In this document: positions 46,246 to 55,273 of the stretch, in pieces | Numbering within the stretch: position 1 is the stretch's first letter | Layout: each line of letters begins with the position of its first letter | From: Deltaproteobacteria bacterium | Lineage (GTDB): Bacteria; Desulfobacterota; Desulfobacteria; Desulfobacterales; JAFDCJ01 | Direction of reading: 5' to 3' | Assembly (NCBI GenBank): GCA_019312835.1 | Contig: JAFDCJ010000191.1 | Location: 1 to 58,291 of the forward strand | Length of the DNA: 58,291 nucleotides | Program-made: the position numbers and the translations under genes | Notes under the pieces: generated by a model | Databases searched by the model: none | Told to the model about the DNA's origin: nothing | What the model saw: only the letters and a program-made list of their open reading frames with translations

Positions 46246-47208
46246 TTAACTGATATAGGGTTGAATGGCCGTGTTAATCTGATCGGTAATGGTTATGGCA
46301 ACCTGCAGAGCTCTGCGTCCGGCGATTCCCGAAACCACCGGCGTCCTGCGGGCGGTGACCGCTTGTATGTAGGATACGAGCTCATCTTCCAATACATCCG
46401 TTGTGGGAAAAGAAAGCTTTTGGATATCCATTCCGGGTATCAGATTATCGGTGCAGTCCGTGCTGTCGTCGCGACGAATGATGGTGATTTCCCGACTGGT
46501 AAAATCAACGGAGACATAAGCATCTTTCTGGAACAACCTGATTTTGCGCTGATTTTTTGTCGAAATCCGACTGGCGGTCACATTGGCCACGCATCCGCTG
46601 GCAAATTCCAGACGCACATTGGCAATGTCGGCATGCTCACAAATGACAGGGGCCCCGGCCGCGTGGATGTTTTTGATCTCGGACTGGACAATGTTCATAA
46701 TAATATCGATATCATGGATCATCAGGTCAAGTACCACACTGACGTCGGTGCTGCGGTTCTTGAAAATGCCCAAGCGATGGGCTTCTATGAACATGGGTTT
46801 CCGGACAATATCTTCCAGGGCGAGCACCGCCGGATTAAACCGCTCCAGGTGGCCGATCTGCATAACCCGATTCCTGGACTTGGCAATACTGATCAACTCA
46901 TCAGCCTGCTCAAGTGTCGCCGTCATGGGCTTTTCAATCAGCACATCCAGGTCATGGTTCATACAGTCGGCGCCCACTGAAAAATGACTCTCTGTTGGAA
47001 CGGCTATGCTGACGGCATCGGTTTGACCGAAAAGTTCGCGATAATCGGTGAATGCGCGGGTATCGAACTTGGCCGCGACCTCTTTGGCCCGGTCCTGGTT
47101 GGAGTCGACCACGCCGATCAGTTGGACATTATCCATGCGGGAATATTTTTCAGCGTGAAACATGCCAAGGTACCCGACACCGATCACCCCTACACGCACT
47201 TTGTTCAT
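46246..47208 (-). CDS. Gfo/Idh/MocA family oxidoreductase between lpxA and lpxB (GnnA-like candidate)
   Basis: The 320-residue NAD(P)-dependent oxidoreductase starts MNKVRVGVIGVGYLGMFHAE, with the Rossmann glycine motif (9-14), the EKPM active-site segment near 95 and HLERFNPAV. ATG at 47208 is chosen because GGAG lies upstream and the Rossmann strand follows at once. In some bacteria a related enzyme, GnnA, oxidises UDP-GlcNAc at C3 so that GnnB can aminate it, giving lipid A with amide-linked chains; gnnA and gnnB are found next to lpxA. No gnnB is in this window, so the role is inferred from position. Confidence 0.82.
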   Translation of the reverse strand: MNKVRVGVIGVGYLGMFHAEKYSRMDNVQLIGVVDSNQDRAKEVAAKFDTRAFTDYRELFGQTDAVSIAVPTESHFSVGADCMNHDLDVLIEKPMTATLEQADELISIAKSRNRVMQIGHLERFNPAVLALEDIVRKPMFIEAHRLGIFKNRSTDVSVVLDLMIHDIDIIMNIVQSEIKNIHAAGAPVICEHADIANVRLEFASGCVANVTASRISTKNQRKIRLFQKDAYVSVDFTSREITIIRRDDSTDCTDNLIPGMDIQKLSFPTTDVLEDELVSYIQAVTARRTPVVSGIAGRRALQVAITITDQINTAIQPYIS

Positions 47209-47283
47209 TTGCGTTTCGCTCCGATGTGGTATCACGGGGAACTGAGGTTTCCCCAAAAAGAGGTTTTATAATAAAAAGTCCCC

Positions 47284-47380
47284 AGGTTCAGCGTTCAGGG
47301 TTGATGGGGTAAGCGGATAACGTCGCAATTCCTTCAACCTTTGAACGCTGAACCCTGAACCTTGGCCCTTGAAACCTGAT
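47284..47380. repeat. Inverted heptamer-array element E14, GGTTCAG type
   Basis: Units such as GGTTCAG and CGTTCAG (47284-47305) face a six-unit inverted array (47335-47380) across a core of about 30 bp. It lies in the 242-bp gap between lpxA and the Gfo/Idh gene, within a run of co-oriented genes. The unit resembles that of E9. Confidence 0.8.
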
Positions 47381-47450
47381 CAGGCCGCAACTTATATCAA
47401 GCAGCACAAATAAAAACGGTTTGGACAATTACTAACCGCCAAAGGGGCCA

Positions 47451-48221
47451 TTACCGCGTAATCCCCCGCTCGGAGGATTTGATGAAGTTAATCAGATTGT
47501 TCACTTCCGGCAAATGTTCGACCTCCGCCAGGGCCCTTTCAATCGCTTCATTAAGGGTCATCCCGTAACGGAACAAAATTCGGTAAACCTTTTTTAAGGC
47601 GGCTATGGTTGATTTGGAAAAACCATGCCGCTGCAATCCGATCCGGTTGAGGCCATACAGTTTGGCCCGGTCGCCGGAGGCAATGACATAGGGAGGAATA
47701 TCCTTGGGCACCGCGGATTTGCCGCCGACATAGGCGTACTCGCCGATTCTCACAAATTGATGAATAGCGACCAGACCTCCGACGGTTACATAATCCCCTA
47801 TTACGATATGACCGGCTAAAGTTGCATTGTTGGCCAGGATAACATCACGGCCCGTCTTGCAGTCATGGGCGACGTGGCAATAGGCCATTAACAAATTATT
47901 TTCACCGATTTCGGTTACCCCGGTGCCAAAGGCGGTCCCGCGGTTAATGGTGACAAACTCCCTCACAACTGTTCCGCGGTCGATCTTGACATAGGTCTTC
48001 TCCCCCTTGAACTTAACGGCCTGGGGTTCGGCGCCGACCGAGGCAAATTGATAAATCCGGCAATCCGGTCCAATGGACACATAGGGCGCCACGGTGACAT
48101 GCGGACCGATCACCGTTCCCGATCCTATGGAAACATCAGGGGCGATAACGGTATAGGGTCCGATTTCAACATTGGTATCAATTTCGGCTTTCGGATCGAT
48201 AATGGCAGTCGGATGTATCAT
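47451..48221 (-). CDS. lpxA: Acyl-ACP--UDP-N-acetylglucosamine O-acyltransferase
   Basis: First step of lipid A synthesis. The 256-residue protein consists of left-handed beta-helix hexapeptide repeats (residues 2-190) and a helical C-terminus. The catalytic histidine is in CHVAHDCKTG (His119, with His116 nearby), and GLNRIGLQRHGFS marks the acyl-binding region. It overlaps fabZ by 4 bp. Whether it prefers GlcNAc or the 3-amino sugar is not visible. Confidence 0.97.
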   Translation of the reverse strand: MIHPTAIIDPKAEIDTNVEIGPYTVIAPDVSIGSGTVIGPHVTVAPYVSIGPDCRIYQFASVGAEPQAVKFKGEKTYVKIDRGTVVREFVTINRGTAFGTGVTEIGENNLLMAYCHVAHDCKTGRDVILANNATLAGHIVIGDYVTVGGLVAIHQFVRIGEYAYVGGKSAVPKDIPPYVIASGDRAKLYGLNRIGLQRHGFSKSTIAALKKVYRILFRYGMTLNEAIERALAEVEHLPEVNNLINFIKSSERGITR

Positions 48222-48664
48222 TTACGCTCTCCAAAAGAAGCCATCAGCTCGGCTTCAGCGACTAACTGGTTATCAACGAGAGCGGTCCCGGACATTTTGG
48301 CCACCTTGGACCGCCACTTTAAAATTTTAGCCTCGAAAATCAACTGGTCGCCTGGAATTACAGGTTTGCGAAACCGGACTTTATCCATGCCCATAAAATA
48401 GATGAGCTTCCCGCGATTGCTGCCCGAGCCGGACTCAAAGGCCAACAGTCCCCCGGCCTGGGCCATGGCCTCGATAATAAGCACACCCGGCATGACCGGT
48501 TGGCCCGGGAAGTGTCCCGGGAAGAAAGGTTCATTAATCGTAACATTTTTAAGGGCAGTGATCCTGTCATCGGGTACCAGCTCGATGACCCGATCAACCA
48601 GCAAAAAGGGATATCGGTGGGGCAACAACTCTAGAATTTTTTGAATATCATACTGGTTTCCCAT
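48218..48664 (-). CDS. fabZ: 3-hydroxyacyl-ACP dehydratase FabZ
   Basis: Removes water from 3-hydroxyacyl-ACP in fatty acid synthesis, competing with LpxA for the hydroxyacyl substrate. The 148-residue hotdog-fold protein has [13 protein letters not shown] and the catalytic [21 protein letters not shown] with His51 and Glu65. It lies between lpxD (5 bp away) and lpxA (4-bp overlap), the usual order. Confidence 0.97.
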   Translation of the reverse strand: MGNQYDIQKILELLPHRYPFLLVDRVIELVPDDRITALKNVTINEPFFPGHFPGQPVMPGVLIIEAMAQAGGLLAFESGSGSNRGKLIYFMGMDKVRFRKPVIPGDQLIFEAKILKWRSKVAKMSGTALVDNQLVAEAELMASFGERK

Positions 48665-48668
48665 CGTG

Positions 48669-49700
48669 CTATTCCGTTTCCTCTTCCAGGCGTTTAAACT
48701 TTTTCTCCAACTCCGCCAGCCTTTTGCCGATTTCGGGCAATTTCGGTATCATCCGTACAACCCGCAGCCACAATCGATGGGGCATCTCGGGAATGCCGGC
48801 AGACACAATCTGGCCGTCGGGCACCGGTTTTCCGACACCCGTCTTGGGGCCGACGGTGGCCCCGTCCCCAATTGTCAAATGGCCGGCGACACCGGCCTGA
48901 CCGGCCAGAATGGCATTCTTGCCGATCGTCACGCTGCCGGATATGCCGACCTGGGCAACCAGAACCGTATTTTCCCCGACGCTGACATTGTGGGCGATGT
49001 GGACCAGATTGTCGGTTTTGACCCCGCGGCCGATATACGTTTTGCCAAAGGTCCCCCTGTCAATGGTGTTATTGGCCCCTATTTCGACATCGTCATCGAT
49101 GTGAACAATACCGGTATGTGGGATTTTATGGTAACATTTGCCGTCAGGCGCAAACCCGAACCCGTCACTGCCGATGACCGCCCCGGCGTGTATGATCACA
49201 CGGTTGCCGACAATGCAGCGCGCCTGTATGGTTACATTGGGGTAGATGATGACGTCATCACCAATCACCACCTCGTCTCCGACAACAGCACCGGGCTGAA
49301 TCCAGACCCGATCACCAACCGTCACCTGCCGGCCGATGGCAACCTGCGGGCCGACCGTGACGTTTTGGCCGCACTTAAAATCCTCACCGACAGCGGCTCC
49401 GGCATCTATCCCCGTGGCGGGCTGGATGGTCGGGTGAAAATATTGCATGATTTTGGCAAAAGCCACCATGGGGTTGTCCACCTGCAGCAGGTTGTGCGTA
49501 TCGGTTTCAAAATCCAGGGGGACGATGATCGCAGCAGCGGCGCAGTTGCCGATCTTTTTTAGAAATTTAGCATTGCCCGCCACCGTAATTTGTCCTTCTC
49601 CGGCCAGCTCAAAGGGAGCGGCACCCCTGATCTTTTCTTCACCGTCGCCGATGATGTTGCCCTGCACCAGCGCTGCAATTTGAGATAATGATATTTTCAT
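48669..49700 (-). CDS. lpxD: UDP-3-O-(3-hydroxyacyl)glucosamine N-acyltransferase
   Basis: Adds the N-linked acyl chain, third step of lipid A synthesis. The 343-residue protein has the N-terminal uridine-binding domain (about 1-95), a long hexapeptide-repeat beta-helix, SDGFGFAPDGKCYHKIPH, the catalytic VHIAHNVSVG (His237) and a C-terminal coiled helix. It follows the Skp gene in the standard order. Confidence 0.97.
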   Translation of the reverse strand: MKISLSQIAALVQGNIIGDGEEKIRGAAPFELAGEGQITVAGNAKFLKKIGNCAAAAIIVPLDFETDTHNLLQVDNPMVAFAKIMQYFHPTIQPATGIDAGAAVGEDFKCGQNVTVGPQVAIGRQVTVGDRVWIQPGAVVGDEVVIGDDVIIYPNVTIQARCIVGNRVIIHAGAVIGSDGFGFAPDGKCYHKIPHTGIVHIDDDVEIGANNTIDRGTFGKTYIGRGVKTDNLVHIAHNVSVGENTVLVAQVGISGSVTIGKNAILAGQAGVAGHLTIGDGATVGPKTGVGKPVPDGQIVSAGIPEMPHRLWLRVVRMIPKLPEIGKRLAELEKKFKRLEEETE

Positions 49701-49753
49701 AACCGTCGTTGTAATACAGGTGTAAGTGCTATGAATTGTGATAGGGTTTCAGC

Positions 49754-50275
49754 TTATTTATTTTCATTGAGCCTCTGGATGATTTTGTCGGTTAAATCCA
49801 CCGAGGTCGGTGCGTATACGACACCGCGCTTATCCATGATCAGGAGATAGCCTTCCTTTTTGCCGATTTCAGCGGTGACGGCATTTAGATCGGTCTGCAG
49901 TTTCTGCATTAGTTCCACCTGGAGCTTCTGCAACTCGGCACGATACTTTTTTTGCAGCGATTTAAAATCATTGACCTTGATGCGCTGTTCCCGTTCTTTT
50001 TCTTCGCGCATTTCCTTGCTCATCACCATGGACTCGCGTTCAAGCCGTTTGCTGATATTTTCGATTTCCGTGCCTTTTTTCTGTAAATCGGCAGCCATCA
50101 TTTCATTCTTCGACTTGAGCTCAGCTTGAATGGCTTTTCCGGCCGCGGATGTTTCCAGAATCTTTTGAAAATCGATGACACCTATCTTGGCGACATCGGC
50201 GGCCAGTGCAAAATGGCTGCACAGCATGAATATTGAAAAAATACAGATGATTCGGGCAACTTTGTAAGCTCTCAT
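49754..50275 (-). CDS. skp: OmpH/Skp family periplasmic chaperone
   Basis: Holds unfolded outer-membrane proteins in the periplasm as a trimer. The 173-residue protein has a signal peptide (1-25, ending HFALA), the beta core starting KIGVIDFQKILETSAAGK, and a long charged coiled-coil (about 65-135) forming the tentacle. It follows bamA by about 100 bp. Length is typical. Confidence 0.92.
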   Translation of the reverse strand: MRAYKVARIICIFSIFMLCSHFALAADVAKIGVIDFQKILETSAAGKAIQAELKSKNEMMAADLQKKGTEIENISKRLERESMVMSKEMREEKEREQRIKVNDFKSLQKKYRAELQKLQVELMQKLQTDLNAVTAEIGKKEGYLLIMDKRGVVYAPTSVDLTDKIIQRLNENK

Positions 50276-50376
50276 TATTTTCCCCCTTGTTTAGAGCCAT
50301 GGATCCGAATCCCGGGGATCCCTTCTGGGCTCGTTCAATTTCAATGACATATTCCGCTTTAAGCAAGGACCGGCGC

Positions 50377-53013
50377 CTAAAAAGCCGAGGCCATGGAGAA
50401 TTCCCATCCACCGGGGCCGTGGTCGGTTGATTTTGGATCAAGGATCCAACCATACGCCAGGCTAATCGGGCCCATGGGTGAGCGCCATCGAAAGCCGACG
50501 CCGGCGCTTTCGCGCAGGTCATTGATCTGCGGATCGTCACCTTCGGCCCAGCCATTCCCGGTGTCGAAAAAACCAAAGCCATACAGACCGGCTTGCTCAA
50601 ATAGCGGAAATCGGATTTCGAGGTTTCCCACCACATATTTGGTGGCACCGATTTCAGAGCCATTTTCATCCCGCGGGCTCAGGTCGTCACGTTCAAACCC
50701 CCGCAACCCATTGAGGCCCACCATATAAAACTTTTCATAATCCGGCAGTCTCTTCCCCTCCAGTTCCTTTACATAACCGGTCCTGCCGTGTAAAACGCCA
50801 ACGATCTTTTTATAAAACGGCAAATACCAGGCAGTCTCGCCGATGACCTTGTTAAATCCAATCGTTCCCCCCAGCCCGGCAAATTCATAGGTTACCGAAT
50901 GCATCGATCCCTCGGTTGGATGAAAGGCGTCATTTCTGGAGTCATACTTTATGCTCGGGGAGAGACTGCTTTTGATATTTTTCCCTTCATCCCGTTTGAT
51001 CGAATCAGCTGCGTCGTCATCGACGTTTTTAATGTCCGCAATATCATAGGTATAGGTCAGCAATATGCGACTATAATCAATCAGCGGATAACCAAGTCGC
51101 AGGTTGGTGCCGATGCTGTTTTTATCGTATGTTGAGAATCTATATTGCCAGTTATAGATATCCGCTCCGGCTACCAATGGAATATCAAATAACCACGGTT
51201 CTGTAAAACCCAACGTATATCTGGTGGTTGTGGATCCCAAGTTCGCCTTTAATGACAGGGTCTGGCCGCGTCCGGCCAGGTTCCGGTCGGATATGGAGGC
51301 CGTGGCAAAAAAGCTTTCAACGTTCCCATAGCCGCCACCGAAAGCAAATGCGCCGGTATTTTTCTCCTTCACGTTGATGCGCAGCTTCATTTTATCTTCA
51401 GCGCTGCCTTTAACGGTGTCGACTTTGACGTCCTCGAAATAATCAAGTCGATACAGGTTTCGAATACTGCGCTTTAATCTCTTGCCGCCGTAAAGTTCTT
51501 GCTCATAAACTTGCAATTCCCGCCGGATAACCTTGTCACGGGTCCTGGAGTTGCCGCTGATGGTGATATCCTCAAAATAAACCTGTTGGCCCTTGGCAAT
51601 CTCGAGAGTAATGTGCACAACTGAATTTTCATTATCCTGCTTTATGCGCGGGGCGATATCGACATTGGCATAGCCTTCATCGGCATATATATCCGACAGC
51701 GTAATCACGTCCAGGCGCAACGCATCGCGGTTGAAATACTCATGCTCAACAATTTTTATCTTCTCCATCAGTTGTTCGGCCGGAATGATCAAGTCCCCGG
51801 CCAAATTCACTTCACCAACCTTGAATTGGGCGCCCTCGACAACCCGGACGGTTATGACGATGCCGCTTTCCTCGAACTTGATTTCCGGCTCGCCCACCCT
51901 GGCCATGACATAGCCATTATTGTGATAAAAAGCGGTCAGTTTGGCGATGTCCCGGCCGAGGTTTTCTTCGTTAAGTTCGCCGGCTGAAGTGAGCCAGGAA
52001 AACATATTTTCTTCGGAGGTGTCCATCTCATCTTTCAGGTCGTCGTCCGAGTAGGCACTGTTGCCGACAAATTCAATTTTCTGAATCAGAAATTTTTGGC
52101 CCTCATCGATCTCATATTCAATATCCGCCTGATTTTCTTTGCGCGGATAGACATTAAATTTGACTTTGACATTGTAAAAGTTTTTCTCTTTATACAGTTC
52201 TTCAATCCGCCGCATGTCGCTTTGAAGGGTGTTGATATTGAGGATGGATCCCTTGCGCAGCGTAAGATTTTCTTTTATTTTTTCGTCATCATAAACCCAG
52301 GTATTGCCTTCAACCAAAATGGATCTCACGGTCGGTTTTTCTTTAAGCGTGATGATAATAATTTTTCCATCGGCAACTGTTTTTGCATCAACGCGCACAT
52401 CATCAAAATACCCCATGGCATAAACGGATTTTAATTCATCGGATATATCTTTGGGATTATAGATATCCCCTTTCTTTAGTTTCAAAATTCTCCGGACGGC
52501 ATCCTCTTCAATACGCTGGTTGCCCTTAATCTGAATCTCAACAATCGTTTCCCGTTTAAACAGTTTGAGGGACATTTTCTGGACCAGTGCCTGGACAGTG
52601 GCGGGCAGATTTTCGACACCGGCACCCTCAGCTGAAAACGCAAGTGGATTTTGAACCCCGCCCGGGGGCAGCATTTGCATATCCAGGCTGAAATTCTGCC
52701 CGAACCACGTCAGGCCTCCCCAGATGACATAGCTGTCTCCGGTTTCGAGACCGATTTGGCGTATCGCAGCGACGCTATCCATCCGCATGCCGCGGGAAGT
52801 CAGGGACGCTTGATCCAAAACGATTACCCGGGCGCCTTGTTGCTCCAGCTGGGTTTTCATAGCCTCGGGAATTTGCTGTTTTAAATAGGACGTGTCTTGC
52901 TGGGCAAATACTTCAAGGGGCAGTATGGCTACGCGCACCGGCTGCTGTGCAAGGGCGGCATCAGCTATACATAACATGATGATTAAAAGAAGCGGGTATG
53001 CGCGATTTTTCAT
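50377..53013 (-). CDS. bamA: Outer membrane assembly factor BamA with an extra N-terminal domain
   Basis: BamA inserts beta-barrel proteins into the outer membrane. The 878-residue protein has a signal peptide (1-22, ending AALA), five POTRA domains (about 153-500) and a 16-strand barrel ending in the beta-signal FSMASAF. The region 25-150 (VRVAILPLEVFAQQD... to VQALVQK) precedes POTRA1 and is absent from E. coli BamA (810 residues). It resembles TolB-N or LpoB-like alpha/beta domains. It lies between lolD and skp. Confidence 0.95.
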   Translation of the reverse strand: MKNRAYPLLLIIMLCIADAALAQQPVRVAILPLEVFAQQDTSYLKQQIPEAMKTQLEQQGARVIVLDQASLTSRGMRMDSVAAIRQIGLETGDSYVIWGGLTWFGQNFSLDMQMLPPGGVQNPLAFSAEGAGVENLPATVQALVQKMSLKLFKRETIVEIQIKGNQRIEEDAVRRILKLKKGDIYNPKDISDELKSVYAMGYFDDVRVDAKTVADGKIIIITLKEKPTVRSILVEGNTWVYDDEKIKENLTLRKGSILNINTLQSDMRRIEELYKEKNFYNVKVKFNVYPRKENQADIEYEIDEGQKFLIQKIEFVGNSAYSDDDLKDEMDTSEENMFSWLTSAGELNEENLGRDIAKLTAFYHNNGYVMARVGEPEIKFEESGIVITVRVVEGAQFKVGEVNLAGDLIIPAEQLMEKIKIVEHEYFNRDALRLDVITLSDIYADEGYANVDIAPRIKQDNENSVVHITLEIAKGQQVYFEDITISGNSRTRDKVIRRELQVYEQELYGGKRLKRSIRNLYRLDYFEDVKVDTVKGSAEDKMKLRINVKEKNTGAFAFGGGYGNVESFFATASISDRNLAGRGQTLSLKANLGSTTTRYTLGFTEPWLFDIPLVAGADIYNWQYRFSTYDKNSIGTNLRLGYPLIDYSRILLTYTYDIADIKNVDDDAADSIKRDEGKNIKSSLSPSIKYDSRNDAFHPTEGSMHSVTYEFAGLGGTIGFNKVIGETAWYLPFYKKIVGVLHGRTGYVKELEGKRLPDYEKFYMVGLNGLRGFERDDLSPRDENGSEIGATKYVVGNLEIRFPLFEQAGLYGFGFFDTGNGWAEGDDPQINDLRESAGVGFRWRSPMGPISLAYGWILDPKSTDHGPGGWEFSMASAF

Positions 53014-53089
53014 ATAATTCTATTCGACCAGCAGACGGACTGCGAAATGCAGCATTTTCGACGGTGCCAAATGACATGCCGGTCGACCG

Positions 53090-53806
53090 TCAGGGCGTGG
53101 CGACCAATTTTCCCTCAACAATCGTGACACGGCGGGACATGCATGCGGCCAGTTCCGTATTGTGGGTTACCACAACCAGCGTCATCGAAAATTCCTGATT
53201 CAGCTCCATTAGCAGCGCGTGAATGCGTTCGCTGTTGGCCTTATCCAGATTTCCGGTAGGTTCGTCAGCTAGCAGAATCAGCGGCTTTAAGACCAGTGCC
53301 CTGGCAAGGGCCACCCGCTGCTGTTCTCCCCCCGACAATTTTCCAACGCGATAATTTAATCTGTCCTTCAAACCGACCCTGACAAGAACTTCCTCTGCTG
53401 CCCGGGCCGCCGGCGATTTCCCGGTTCCCCGAATCAGCGCCGGCATCATGGTGTTTTCAAGGGCGCTGAACTCGGGCAGCAAATGGTGAAATTGAAAGAC
53501 AAACCCCACGGATTCATTACGGAAACGGGCCAGCCTATGATCGTCATATAAAAATACATCATCACCCTTAAACAGCAAATTGCCGCTGTCGGGCCGGTCC
53601 AGGGTTCCGATGATATGCAGCAAGGTTGATTTGCCAATCCCCGAAGCGCCTACAATGGCAACCGTTTCACCGTTGGATAAATCAAAATTGAGCTCTTTTA
53701 GGACATCGATGCGGATCACACCGTTGGAATAACTTTTGCTCAAATTGCGAACCGCGATGACAGGCTGAATCGGTTCGGGTCGTTTTTCCTGATTCTCGTT
53801 AAGCAT
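53090..53806 (-). CDS. lolD: Lipoprotein-releasing ABC transporter ATPase LolD
   Basis: ATPase subunit of the LolCDE complex that extracts lipoproteins from the inner membrane. The 238-residue protein has Walker A GASGIGKS (53-60), the LSGGEQQRVALARAL signature, and LLADEPTGNLD. A neighbouring lolC on the same strand fixes the assignment among close MacB-type ATPases. A hairpin-bounded repeat element separates the two genes. Confidence 0.94.
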   Translation of the reverse strand: MLNENQEKRPEPIQPVIAVRNLSKSYSNGVIRIDVLKELNFDLSNGETVAIVGASGIGKSTLLHIIGTLDRPDSGNLLFKGDDVFLYDDHRLARFRNESVGFVFQFHHLLPEFSALENTMMPALIRGTGKSPAARAAEEVLVRVGLKDRLNYRVGKLSGGEQQRVALARALVLKPLILLADEPTGNLDKANSERIHALLMELNQEFSMTLVVVTHNTELAACMSRRVTIVEGKLVATP

Positions 53807-53820
53807 GTGCTACCTGGCTT

Positions 53821-53988
53821 CCCAATTGGAACAGATGCCAATTGGGAGTTACTTGTTATTCGTTATTAGTTAATAATTTATAACGAATGTATCCCGTTTG
53901 TATATCTACCCATCTCAGAATAAAAAAGAGATGTCACTGGATCCGAATAAGGATTAACTCCACATTGAGCGTTTCCCGCTCAATGTGG
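53821..53988. repeat. Inverted heptamer-array element E15, GTTATTC type, with flanking hairpins
   Basis: It begins with a perfect 9-bp hairpin (CCCAATTGG, 53821-53829, loop 8 nt) and GTTATTC-type units (53848-53884). A core of about 55 bp and a shorter inverted array (53939-53958) follow. It ends in a perfect 12-bp hairpin (CCACATTGAGCG, 53960-53971, loop TTTCC). Read on the minus strand it repeats the order of E1: the ATTGAGCG hairpin right after the upstream stop, the CCCAATTG hairpin right before the downstream start. Confidence 0.8.
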
Positions 53989-53994
53989 AAAATT

Positions 53995-55233
53995 CTATCC
54001 GTAGCGGATGGCATCGACGGGGTTTAGTTTGGATGCCTGCCGCGCCGGATAAATGGTGGCCAGAAAACATATCAGCAAGGCCGCCGCAATTATCGATGCG
54101 ACATTTATAAATTCAAGCTTTACCGGCAGTGAGGTCGTAAAATAATAGATATCGCCGGCCAGTTCATGAACATCAATGTGTTTGAGCAGAAAACAGAGAA
54201 TAAGCCCCAGAACCAGACCCAACGCTGTGCCGAAGGCGCCGATGACCATGCCGTTGAAGACGAATATTTTTCGAATGCTGCGCTCGGTAGCCCCCATAGC
54301 CTTGAGAATGGCAATGTCCCGGGTTTTTCCCATGACCATCATGATCAGGCTGCTGGCAATGTTAAAGGCCGCCACTAAAATGATGAGAGTCAAAATAATA
54401 AACATGACCCTCCTTTCCAGCTTAAGGGCTTTAAACAGGTTACGGTTCATCTGCATCCAGTCCATCGCCCAGTAGGGAAACTTCAGCTTGGATGTTATTT
54501 TCTGGGCCACCGTGCGTGCCTCATAGATGTTGGTGACGCGGATATCCAGTCCACTGACGGAATTGTCCATGCGCATCAACTTCTGGGCATCCTTTATATT
54601 GATATAAGCAAAGGTCTGGTCATAGTCATACATACCGGACTCGAAGAAACCGGTTACGCGAAACTGTTTCATTGCCGGCACATGACCGATGGGAGACAAC
54701 ATCCCCCGGGGGGATATCAGATAGATGACATCGTCCTCAATAACCCCGAGATTTCGGGCCAATTCGCGTCCTAGAACAATCCCGGGAATGGCGTCGGCAG
54801 GGTTTTGGGAAGCACCGGCGGGCGCCGGATCCGGCAGATTCACCTGCTGCAGGGTGGTCATAACCCGACCGGCTGATTTGGGTTCGATGCCTCGCAACAC
54901 CGCACCGGTAGCCCCTCCCCTTGCGCGCAGCATAACTTGAGACAGGATAAATGGTGTGGCAGCCTCGACGCCGTCGATCTGTTCGACTTCTGTGAGCACG
55001 TTGCGGTAGTCTGAAAACGCGCCGCCGTGACGTTTGAGGATTACCTGGGGTTGCCCGCCGAGAATTCGACTCTTTAAATCGGCCTCAAATCCTGCCATCA
55101 CTGCTATGACAACGATCAGGGCCATCACCCCCACGGCCACCCCGGCAATTGAAAGGATGGTAATCAGAGAAATGAAAGCTTGCTTTTGTTTGGCCCTCAG
55201 GTAGCGGCTGCCGATGAATAGTTCAAAGCCCAT
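53995..55233 (-). CDS. lolC: Lipoprotein-releasing ABC transporter permease LolC/LolE
   Basis: Membrane subunit of LolCDE. The 412-residue protein has one N-terminal helix (about 21-48), a long periplasmic domain and three C-terminal helices, with the family start FELFIGSRYLRAKQKQAFIS and the end YPARQASKLNPVDAIRYG. Only one LolC/E-type subunit is present, as in many non-gamma proteobacteria. No Shine-Dalgarno is visible: a heptamer array (E16) fills the region in front of the ATG. Confidence 0.94.
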   Translation of the reverse strand: MGFELFIGSRYLRAKQKQAFISLITILSIAGVAVGVMALIVVIAVMAGFEADLKSRILGGQPQVILKRHGGAFSDYRNVLTEVEQIDGVEAATPFILSQVMLRARGGATGAVLRGIEPKSAGRVMTTLQQVNLPDPAPAGASQNPADAIPGIVLGRELARNLGVIEDDVIYLISPRGMLSPIGHVPAMKQFRVTGFFESGMYDYDQTFAYINIKDAQKLMRMDNSVSGLDIRVTNIYEARTVAQKITSKLKFPYWAMDWMQMNRNLFKALKLERRVMFIILTLIILVAAFNIASSLIMMVMGKTRDIAILKAMGATERSIRKIFVFNGMVIGAFGTALGLVLGLILCFLLKHIDVHELAGDIYYFTTSLPVKLEFINVASIIAAALLICFLATIYPARQASKLNPVDAIRYG

Positions 55234-55273
55234 GGAAATATTGGTTATTCGTTATTGGTTATTGGTTATTGGT
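55234..55273. repeat. Heptamer array E16, GTTATTG type, filling the lysS-lolC gap
   Basis: Four to five units of GTTATTG/GTTATTC with exact 7-bp spacing occupy the whole 40-bp gap between the lysS stop and the lolC start. It has no inverted partner. The ribosome binding position of lolC falls within or at the edge of the array. Confidence 0.75.

Noticed and set aside
46132-46980. 282-codon plus-strand frame opposite the Gfo/Idh gene, and a 298-codon frame opposite lpxD
   Set aside because: Both are complements of confident genes. Hexapeptide repeats and Rossmann codon patterns leave the opposite strand open.
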